NCBI GenBank assembly: GCA_041746415.1
Contig: JBGTHB010000157.1
Span: forward strand, 1-5,639
Direction of reading: 5' to 3'
DNA length: 5,639 nucleotides
From: JBGTHB01 sp041746415
GTDB taxonomy: Bacteria > Pseudomonadota > Gammaproteobacteria > Coxiellales > Coxiellaceae
The notes under the pieces are model-generated. The model did not search any database. It was not told the origin of the DNA and was given only the letters and a program-made list of their open reading frames with translations. Positions 1 to 5,639 of this stretch are shown here, piece after piece; positions within the stretch are counted from its first letter, which is position 1; every line of letters starts with the position of its first letter. A program made the translations under genes and the position numbers.

Positions 1-78
1 CGAATCCTACGCTGCCAGCCTTTTAGTAAAGGTGGTTACGATTACGTTCCGGAAAAAAAGGTGAATCATGGACATTAG
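1..78 (+). CDS. yidD: YidD, membrane protein insertion efficiency factor (3' end only)
   Basis: Only the last 25 codons are present, read from base 1 to a TAG stop at 76-78. The visible peptide begins RILRCQPFSKGGYDYVPEKK, which matches the family's C-terminal pattern (E. coli RVLKCHPLHPGGDDPVP): a basic segment, a conserved Cys, then a GG-D-VP motif. YidD is a small (about 70-85 residue) amphipathic protein at the inner membrane that assists YidC-dependent insertion. Its position directly upstream of yidC is the standard one. Its end overlaps the yidC start by 11 bases, suggesting translational coupling. The usual His after the Cys is Gln here, and the usual DPVP is DYVP, which are modest variations. 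The start, and whether the gene is intact, cannot be judged. Confidence 0.85.
   Translation, partial: RILRCQPFSKGGYDYVPEKKVNHGH
58..64 (+). promoter_or_regulatory. Ribosome binding site of yidC
   Basis: The bases AAGGTGA lie three bases before the ATG at 68. AGGTGA pairs with the 3' end of 16S rRNA (within the extended consensus TAAGGAGGTGAT), and the alignment gives normal spacing. The site lies inside the last codons of yidD. It is the clearest Shine-Dalgarno sequence in the window and supports 68 as the yidC start. Confidence 0.6.
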
Positions 79-1783
79 AAGATATATAAGTTATCTCGTA
101 TTGGCGCTATTGGCTTTTTTGCTATGGAACACCTGGGAGCACGAGCAAGCGAAAAAGGCGGCGTTGATTTCACAACAGGTGGAGCAACAAACAAAAAACC
201 AAGCGCAAACGGAATACGCACCGGTGGCATTCAACCCCACAGCAAAAGTAAAAGCACATATTTCATCGCAGCAATCCACACCAGTAGTAAGAGCAGCAAG
301 CAATGGTAAATTGATTTCGGTGAGAACAGATGTGTTGGCCGTTAAAATTGATTTACATGGTGGCGATATTGTTTCAGCTAAACTGCCAAAGTATTCTGTT
401 TCAATAAAAAATAAAACACCGGTGCAAATTTTCTCCGAACAACCGAGAGAATTATATTTAGCGCAATCCAATTTAATTTCCACGAAGTCAAACCGTGCAG
501 AACAAATTAATTATCAAGCGAGTCACTATACTTATGCGCTAAAATCAGGCGAAAAAGCGCTGGTAGTTGATTTAAAAGGACGCACAGCCTCTGGAATACA
601 AGTAGTAAAACGCTACATTTTTGAGCGCGCTGATTATCAAGTGCAATTGGCGTATGAGCTAAAAAATAATACTGGAACTAAGTGGGTAGGTAGCTTGTTT
701 ACGCAATTGGTGCGGCGTAAACCTTCGGAACAAGAACACCACTTTATGCGCAAGCATTATGTTGGCGCAGCCATTTCATCGGCAAAAAAACCCTATAATA
801 AAGTGCCATTTCAAGATTTTTCAAGTTCACCCATTTCCAAAAGTGATGTAGGCGGATGGGTTGCGATGCAACAACATTACTTTTTATCTGTATGGGTGCC
901 AGCAACACAGTCGCAAGTAAATCATTATTATACTCACGTTGAAGAACCCGCGGATGGCAGTAATCCCATTTACACCATTGGATTTGTTAGTCCAGCTGTG
1001 GTGGTTGAGCCAGGTAAAACAGCAACAACTTCGGCAAGTTTATATGTAGGCCCAGAATTACAGAATGTGTTAAATCAAGTTGCGCCAGGTTTAGATCACA
1101 CTATTGATTATGGCTGGTTATGGCCTGTTTCAATTTTAATTTTTTGGCTGTTGGCAAAAGTGCATTGGTTGATTGGAAACTGGGGCTGGTCAATTGTGAT
1201 TACCACCATCTTGATCAAGCTTTTATTTCATAATTTAACAGCCAAAACAATTCGTCATGGTCAACTAATGCGAGCATTACAACCTAAAATTCAAGCATTA
1301 AAAGATCGTCATGGGGATGATAGACAAGCATTGAGTAAGGCGACAATGGATTTGCATCGTAAAGAGGGCATTAATCCACTTGGTGGTTGTTTACCTATGT
1401 TGGTGCAATTCCCTGTATTTATTGCGCTTTATTATGTGTTGATTGAGAGCGTGCAGTTACGTCAAGCACCATTTATTTTCTGGATCCACGATTTATCAGT
1501 TAAAGATCCTTATTATGTGCTGCCCATTTTAATGGGGGTGAGCATGTTTGTGCAGCAGCGCTTAACACCATCCACAATGGATCCAAACCAGCAAAAAATA
1601 ATGATGGTTTTGCCCGTCGTATTTACGGTGATGTTTTTGAATTTTCCAGCGGGCTTGGCCTTGTATTGGTTTGTCAGTAACTTAGCGCAGTTAGCACAAC
1701 AGTGGTATGTGATGAGAACTTTTGACGCTTATGCAGCAAGAAAAAAAGCCAAACGTGAACAACGCAAAAAACGAAAAAAATAA
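68..1783 (+). CDS. yidC: Membrane protein insertase YidC
   Basis: This 571-residue polytopic inner-membrane protein inserts and folds membrane proteins, alone or with SecYEG. A single N-terminal membrane anchor lies at about residues 7-21 (start MDIRRYISYLVLALL). It is followed by a low-complexity Gln/Ala-rich linker (about 25-80) and the periplasmic beta-rich P1 domain (about 80-335). The conserved insertase core runs from about 348 to 550, with the cytoplasmic helical hairpin around QPKIQALKDRHGDD (405-418), then NPLGGCLPMLVQ (436-447), SVQLRQAPF, WIHDLS, DPYYVLPILMG (480-490), a QQKIM segment, and FPAGLALYW (526-534). The positive groove residue (Arg366 in E. coli) aligns with Lys384, as in several other gammaproteobacteria. 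The usual Pro shortly after it is Asn388. The C-terminus is strongly basic (KKAKREQRKKRKK), as expected for ribosome contact. The length is slightly above E. coli's 548. Its last 53 bases overlap mnmE. Confidence 0.97.
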   Translation: MDIRRYISYLVLALLAFLLWNTWEHEQAKKAALISQQVEQQTKNQAQTEYAPVAFNPTAKVKAHISSQQSTPVVRAASNGKLISVRTDVLAVKIDLHGGDIVSAKLPKYSVSIKNKTPVQIFSEQPRELYLAQSNLISTKSNRAEQINYQASHYTYALKSGEKALVVDLKGRTASGIQVVKRYIFERADYQVQLAYELKNNTGTKWVGSLFTQLVRRKPSEQEHHFMRKHYVGAAISSAKKPYNKVPFQDFSSSPISKSDVGGWVAMQQHYFLSVWVPATQSQVNHYYTHVEEPADGSNPIYTIGFVSPAVVVEPGKTATTSASLYVGPELQNVLNQVAPGLDHTIDYGWLWPVSILIFWLLAKVHWLIGNWGWSIVITTILIKLLFHNLTAKTIRHGQLMRALQPKIQALKDRHGDDRQALSKATMDLHRKEGINPLGGCLPMLVQFPVFIALYYVLIESVQLRQAPFIFWIHDLSVKDPYYVLPILMGVSMFVQQRLTPSTMDPNQQKIMMVLPVVFTVMFLNFPAGLALYWFVSNLAQLAQQWYVMRTFDAYAARKKAKREQRKKRKK

Positions 1784-3122
1784 CACGATTGCTGCCATCG
1801 CCACGCCATTAGGCACAGGCGGGGTAGGGGTAATACGAGTTAGTGGCGATGGTGTTTATCACATAGCAGAAAAAATATTGGGTTCGTGCCCAACACCAAG
1901 AGTTGCCACATTTGCAAAATTCAAACAAAGCGATCAAGTTCTTGACGAAGGCCTAGCGATTTATTTTAAAAAACCGAATTCTTTTACTGGTGAAGACGTA
2001 TTAGAGCTGCAAGGCCATGGCGGCATGGTGGTATTGACGCGTGTTTTAAAGGCAATTATTCATGCGGGTGCACGGCTTGCACAACCAGGTGAGTTTTCAA
2101 AACGGGCTTTTTTAAATAACAAAATGGATTTAACGCAGGCAGAAGCAGTAGCTGATTTAATTGCGGCACACTCAGAACAAGCAGCCGCTGGCGCGATGCG
2201 TTCTGTGCAAGGCGAGTTTAAACAAAAAATAAATACATTAGTTGAAAAACTAATAGATGTAAGAAAATTTATTGAAGCGGCAATGGATTTCCCAGAAGAG
2301 GAAATTGATTTTTTAAACGACGATAATCTAAAAACACAACTGGTGTCAGTGTTAAGCGCGGTTGAAGTACTGCAATCTCAAACACAACAAGGCGTGATTT
2401 TGCGCCAAGGAATTGCCGCGGTAATTGTAGGAAAACCCAACGCCGGTAAATCCAGTTTACTTAATGCGCTCAGTCAACGTGATAGTGCCATTGTTACAGA
2501 TATTCCTGGCACAACACGCGATATTTTACGTGAGTGGATTAATTTAAATGGTGTGCCAATGCACATTATTGATACCGCTGGTTTGCGCGAAACGGAAAAT
2601 ATTATTGAGATGGAAGGGATTAAGCGAACCCACAATCAAATTAAACAAGCGGACTTAATTTTATTGGTAGTGGATAGCGCAGAAAAAGACGATATTGCGT
2701 TACAGATAAATAAAATAAAACACACGCTTGAAATAAATAAACCCATTTTAGTGGTGCTAAATAAAATTGATTGCGTGGGCGCAAAGCCCGAAATTATTAT
2801 TGGCGAACAATTTAATCGTGTTTGTTTAAGTGCTAAATATGGCCACGGGATAGATTTATTAAAAAATTATTTATTGGATTTTATTGGCTGGACGAACAGT
2901 AATGAGGGAGTTTTTGTTGCGCGCACGCGGCATTTAACGGCGTTATCAGCAGCACAGCAGCACTTAAAAAATGGTATTGAGCAGTTTTACCAACATAAGG
3001 CGGCGGAGTTGTTGGCGGAAGATTTGAAATTAGCTCAGCAGGAATTGTCACAAATAACAGGCGAATTCAGTTCAGATGACTTACTCGGGCGAATTTTTTC
3101 AGAGTTTTGTATTGGTAAGTAG
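1731..3122 (+). CDS. mnmE: tRNA-modifying GTPase MnmE (5-carboxymethylaminomethyluridine synthesis)
   Basis: MnmE works with MnmG to add the carboxymethylaminomethyl (or aminomethyl) group to C5 of wobble U34 in several tRNAs, using a folate-derived carbon, in the cytosol. From the ATG at 1731 it is 463 residues. An N-terminal folate-binding domain (about 18-120, ATPLGTGGVGVIRVSG) is followed by a helical domain and an inserted G domain (about 225-390). G-domain motifs are GKPNAGKSS (234-242, P-loop), TDIPGTTRD (256-264), DTAG (281-284), NKID (344-347) and SAK (367-369). The C-terminus FCIGK carries the conserved functional Cys (460). The start is uncertain. TTG 1722 has a weak TGAGA upstream, ATG 1731 is the only ATG, and GTG 1755 would give 455 residues, closest to E. 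coli's 454. No start codon exists at the exact E. coli-equivalent position. All three candidates lie inside yidC. Confidence 0.96.
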   Translation: MQQEKKPNVNNAKNEKNNTIAAIATPLGTGGVGVIRVSGDGVYHIAEKILGSCPTPRVATFAKFKQSDQVLDEGLAIYFKKPNSFTGEDVLELQGHGGMVVLTRVLKAIIHAGARLAQPGEFSKRAFLNNKMDLTQAEAVADLIAAHSEQAAAGAMRSVQGEFKQKINTLVEKLIDVRKFIEAAMDFPEEEIDFLNDDNLKTQLVSVLSAVEVLQSQTQQGVILRQGIAAVIVGKPNAGKSSLLNALSQRDSAIVTDIPGTTRDILREWINLNGVPMHIIDTAGLRETENIIEMEGIKRTHNQIKQADLILLVVDSAEKDDIALQINKIKHTLEINKPILVVLNKIDCVGAKPEIIIGEQFNRVCLSAKYGHGIDLLKNYLLDFIGWTNSNEGVFVARTRHLTALSAAQQHLKNGIEQFYQHKAAELLAEDLKLAQQELSQITGEFSSDDLLGRIFSEFCIGK

Positions 3123-3138
3123 GGCTTTACGTTTAACC

Positions 3139-3149
3139 TATGATAGAAT
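3139..3149 (+). promoter_or_regulatory. Possible extended -10 promoter element upstream of mnmG
   Basis: The gap between mnmE and mnmG contains TATGATAGAAT. Bases 3141-3149 read TGA-TAGAAT, which fits the extended -10 form TGn-TATAAT with one mismatch. No good -35 lies at 16-18 bases; the nearest candidate, TTGGTA at 3113-3118, is too far from this hexamer. Extended -10 promoters can work without a -35. Transcription would begin around 3156, leaving only about 8-14 bases of leader before mnmG. This is an inference from motif match alone; readthrough from mnmE is an equally good explanation for mnmG expression. Confidence 0.3.
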
Positions 3150-3169
3150 CTTGTCCACTTTAGATGGTG

Positions 3170-5044
3170 ATGCAAGTGACACGAGAATACCAAGTAATTG
3201 TTATTGGAGGCGGACACGCTGGCACAGAAGCGGCGTTGGCTTGTGCACGCCTTGGCGTTAATACCTTATTGATTACACACAATATAGAGACCCTGGGTCA
3301 GATGTCGTGCAATCCGGCCATTGGCGGTATTGGTAAAAGTCATCTCGTACGCGAGGTCGATGCCCTGGGTGGAGTGATGGCGATGGCGGCTGACCAAGCG
3401 GGTATTCACTTTCGCACCCTCAATTCACGCAAAGGTCCAGCAGTGCGCGCCACGCGCGCCCAGGCGGATCGAGTTCTTTATCGCAATGCTGTTCGTTTTG
3501 CGCTGGAAAACCAGCCTAATTTAACTATCTTTCAACAAGCGGTAGCCGACATCCTCATTGAAAAGGAACACATTTGCGGCGTGGTGACGGAGATGGGTTT
3601 AACCTTCAAAGCCGCCCAAGTGGTTTTGACAGCCGGAACATTTTTGGCGGGTAAAATTCATGTGGGTGCTCAGCAACATGAAGCGGGCCGAGCAGGTGAC
3701 CCACCTGCGAATCGCCTGGCGGCACGTTTTCGCGAATTACCTTTTCGTGTTGGCCGGCTAAAAACAGGTACGCCACCTCGTATTGATGGTAAGACAGTTA
3801 ATTGGCAAATTTTACAAGAACAACCCGGTGATACTCCGCGGCCAGTGATGTCATTTTTAGGTGAAACAAAACATCACCCGCGCCAAGTATCGTGTTTTAT
3901 TACGCGCACCACCGATAAAACACATGACATTATTACACGCAATTTAAAACAATCCGCCATGTACAGTGGCAATATTACTGGAACAGGTCCGCGTTATTGC
4001 CCATCAATTGAAGATAAAGTGGTGCGTTTTGCTGATAAGATGACGCATCAGATTTTTTTAGAACCAGAAGGTTTGCACACACACGAAATTTATCCTAATG
4101 GCATCTCCACCAGTTTGCCATTTGAAATTCAAGAGCAATTTGTGCGAAGTATTATTGGTTTAGAAAATTGTCATATCACCCGTCCTGGTTACGCTATTGA
4201 ATACGATTTTTTTGATCCACGTGATTTAAAAGCTTCACTTGAAACCAAAATTATCAGTGGCTTGTATTTCGCCGGCCAAATTAATGGCACAACGGGTTAT
4301 GAAGAAGCCGCAGCACAAGGTTTAATTGCCGGCTTAAATGCCGCATTAGCTGCACAAGAAAAAGAAGCATGGACTCCAGGACGTGAACAAGCTTATATAG
4401 GTGTTTTAATTGATGACTTAATTACGCAGGGCACAAAAGAACCGTATCGTATGTTTACCTCGCGTGCCGAATTCCGGTTGCATTTACGCCAAGATAACGC
4501 CGATTTACGCTTGACTGAAATTGGTTATAAATTGGGTTGTGTGGATGAAACGCGCTTTACTATTTTTGTTAAAAAACGCGATGCTATTAATAGCGAAACA
4601 AAAAAATTAGAAAAATATTGGGTGTTGCCACACAAAGAGGAAGCGGTTCGTTTTAAAGAACATTTTAGCCAAGTGTTAGAAAGAGAATTTAACGCACTCG
4701 ATTTATTGCGACGACCAGAAGTAACCTACCCTGAGTTGATAAAAACATTAAACTGGAATGCACTTGAAGATCCACAAGCGGCTGAACAAGTGGAAATTCA
4801 AGCAAAATACGCAGGTTATTTAAAACGCCAACAAGGTGAAATTCAAAAGCACCAACAACAAGCTAACACGCGTATCCCACAAGATTTAAATTACGAAAGC
4901 GTGCGTGGTTTATCAACCGAAGTTCGACATAAATTAATCGCCACTCGTCCCGAAACCATTGGTCAAGCCGCACGAATCTCAGGAGTAACACCCGCTGCAA
5001 TTTCAATTTTATTGGTGCACTTAAAACATAAGCAAGCGGCATAG
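3170..5044 (+). CDS. mnmG: tRNA uridine 5-carboxymethylaminomethyl modification enzyme MnmG (GidA)
   Basis: MnmG is the FAD-dependent partner of MnmE in forming the (carboxymethyl)aminomethyl group on C5 of tRNA wobble uridine. From ATG 3170 it has 624 residues (E. coli 629). The N-terminal FAD-binding motif GGGHAGTEAA is at 13-22, followed by QMSCNPAIGGIGK with Cys47. A second conserved Cys lies in GPRYCPSIEDK at 277. Both cysteine numbers equal those of E. coli only if 3170 is the start, which is why it is preferred over the in-frame ATG at 3164 (626 residues). Other family signatures are RAGDPP, RVGRLKTGTPPRID, EGLHTHEIYPNGISTSLP, GQINGTTGYEEAAAQG (about 369-384) and KEPYRMFTSRAEFRL. The C-terminal helical tail GQAARISGVTPAAISILL mediates MnmE and tRNA binding in the family. 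The protein looks intact. No clear Shine-Dalgarno precedes either start. The first third of the gene is notably richer in G+C than the rest. Confidence 0.97.
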   Translation: MQVTREYQVIVIGGGHAGTEAALACARLGVNTLLITHNIETLGQMSCNPAIGGIGKSHLVREVDALGGVMAMAADQAGIHFRTLNSRKGPAVRATRAQADRVLYRNAVRFALENQPNLTIFQQAVADILIEKEHICGVVTEMGLTFKAAQVVLTAGTFLAGKIHVGAQQHEAGRAGDPPANRLAARFRELPFRVGRLKTGTPPRIDGKTVNWQILQEQPGDTPRPVMSFLGETKHHPRQVSCFITRTTDKTHDIITRNLKQSAMYSGNITGTGPRYCPSIEDKVVRFADKMTHQIFLEPEGLHTHEIYPNGISTSLPFEIQEQFVRSIIGLENCHITRPGYAIEYDFFDPRDLKASLETKIISGLYFAGQINGTTGYEEAAAQGLIAGLNAALAAQEKEAWTPGREQAYIGVLIDDLITQGTKEPYRMFTSRAEFRLHLRQDNADLRLTEIGYKLGCVDETRFTIFVKKRDAINSETKKLEKYWVLPHKEEAVRFKEHFSQVLEREFNALDLLRRPEVTYPELIKTLNWNALEDPQAAEQVEIQAKYAGYLKRQQGEIQKHQQQANTRIPQDLNYESVRGLSTEVRHKLIATRPETIGQAARISGVTPAAISILLVHLKHKQAA

Positions 5045-5045
5045 C

Positions 5046-5639
5046 ATGGCGGTTTTATCAACTGAGCAAATTAATACGGCGCTGCAAAAAACAAATCTCA
5101 ATTGCAGTGAAAAACAATTACAACAGTTCACATTGTATTTTGAAAAACTGCAGCACTGGAATCGTAAATATAATTTAACAGCGATCGTTGAACCCAATAA
5201 AATTCTTTCACATCATCTGCTTGATAGTCTGAGTGTTGTACCCTATTTAATGGGACAACAGTTTTTAGATTTAGGCACTGGTGGTGGTTTGCCAGGTGTG
5301 GTGTTGGCGATTGCGTTAGCAGAAAAACAATTCACACTATTAGATGCTAGAGCCAAGAAAACCCACTTCTTAACACAAGTAACAGCAGAGTTAGCACTCA
5401 GTAACGTCAATGTTGTTCATGCACGAGCACAAGAGTTTAGTGCTCAGCCACTATTTGATGGTATTATTTGTCGTGCTGTTGGGCGAATGAATGAAGTTAT
5501 TGTAATCTCACGGCATTTAATAGCGACACAAGGAGTGTGGTATTTTATGAAATGACCAAATTATCAAGACGAATTAACATAGTTAACACAACCCTATGTC
5601 GTCAATAAACTGGTTATTCCAGGCGTAGAAGATAAAAGG
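5046..5639 (+). pseudogene. rsmG: 16S rRNA (guanine-527-N7)-methyltransferase RsmG, interrupted by two in-frame stops and cut by the window edge
   Basis: RsmG (GidB) uses S-adenosylmethionine to methylate N7 of G527 in 16S rRNA. The open part spans 5046-5555 and gives 169 residues; E. coli RsmG has 207. Visible family features are WNRKYNLTAI (38-47), HHLLDSL (56-62), the SAM-binding DLGTGGGLPG (75-84), LLDARAKKTHFL (98-109), RAQEF (127-131) and FDGIICRA (137-144). The frame stops at TGA 5553-5555, exactly where the family has the Gly of its conserved L/M-K-G. Reading on in the same frame gives PNYQDELT, a TAG at 5580-5582, then LTQPYVVNKLVIPGVEDKR, which matches E. coli VESVVKLQVPALDGER. So no frameshift occurred, and two substitutions would restore the gene. 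The start follows the mnmG stop by one base, indicating coupling. Alternatives are sequencing error, or a functional shortened protein, which is unlikely because the last strands of the fold are missing. Confidence 0.8.
5553..5582 (+). other. Two in-frame nonsense codons inside the rsmG homology
   Basis: TGA at 5553-5555 and TAG at 5580-5582 are both in the rsmG reading frame and are separated by eight sense codons. The TGA replaces an expected Gly codon and could derive from GGA by one substitution. The TAG lies in a variable helix and could derive from AAG, CAG or GAG. Homology to RsmG is seen on both sides, so these are substitutions rather than the natural gene end. Confidence 0.75.

Noticed and set aside
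124..309. Small forward open frame inside yidC
   Set aside because: It is out of frame within a well-supported gene, with no ribosome binding site or homology recognised.
91..483. Reverse-strand 130-codon open frame, unusually Cys-rich
   Set aside because: It lies entirely antisense to yidC, has no recognisable family or start signal, and its composition follows from the complement of Gln/Ala/Lys-rich yidC codons.
1722..1730. TTG at 1722 as the mnmE start
   Set aside because: It has a weak TGAGA four bases upstream but lengthens a protein already longer at its N-terminus than E. coli MnmE. ATG 1731 is preferred, though TTG is not excluded.
3123..3160. A terminator between mnmE and mnmG
   Set aside because: No inverted repeat followed by a T run was found in this gap.
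3035..3261. Short open frames on both strands across the mnmE-mnmG junction (3035-3217 minus, 3076-3261 plus)
   Set aside because: Both mostly overlap the ends of mnmE and mnmG in other frames and resemble no known protein. The plus-strand one is the +1 shadow of the conserved MnmE C-terminus.
5553..5582. Reassignment of UGA (for example to Gly) or recoding to read through the rsmG stops
   Set aside because: The three long neighbouring frames (over 1600 codons) contain no in-frame TGA and encode Trp by TGG. A TAG interrupts rsmG as well, while TAG is the genuine stop of yidD, mnmE and mnmG. Two different stops in one gene point to decay or error rather than an altered code.
5556..5639. A frameshift as the cause of the rsmG break
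   Set aside because: The downstream homology lies in the same frame as the upstream part, so substitutions explain it and no indel is needed.

Overview
The window is a compact, single-strand block of housekeeping genes from a bacterial chromosome, most likely near the replication origin. The order on the + strand is yidD (3' end only), yidC, mnmE, mnmG and rsmG (interrupted, running off the window edge). This is the conserved rpmH-rnpA-yidD-yidC-mnmE / mnmG-rsmG-parAB neighbourhood. The protein sequences resemble gammaproteobacterial versions: a long YidC with a periplasmic domain, MnmE ending in CIGK, and MnmG whose two key cysteines fall at the same positions as in E. coli. The DNA is AT-leaning, roughly 40% G+C by eye. 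A Legionellales-type gammaproteobacterium (Coxiella/Legionella relatives or symbionts) is my best guess, but it is an inference and not proven by anything here.

Layout: 1-78 holds the last codons of yidD, overlapping the yidC start. 68-1783 is yidC, the inner-membrane insertase. mnmE starts inside the yidC tail (best start 1731) and ends at 3122. A 47-base gap containing a possible extended -10 element precedes mnmG (3170-5044; in-frame alternative start at 3164). rsmG starts one base after mnmG stops. Its frame is broken by TGA at 5553-5555 and TAG at 5580-5582, yet recognisable RsmG sequence continues in the same frame to the end of the window. No stretch over 300 bases is without a gene. 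I see no RNA gene, mobile element, CRISPR array or convincing terminator.

Function: YidD and YidC act in membrane protein insertion. MnmE and MnmG are the two subunits of the enzyme that modifies U34 of certain tRNAs, and here they sit side by side. RsmG methylates 16S rRNA. Apart from yidD/yidC, the theme is RNA modification and translation fidelity.

I found no undescribed system. The observations most worth checking are the doubly interrupted but still recognisable rsmG, a G+C-rich patch confined to the 5' third of mnmG, and the A-rich yidC/mnmE overlap.
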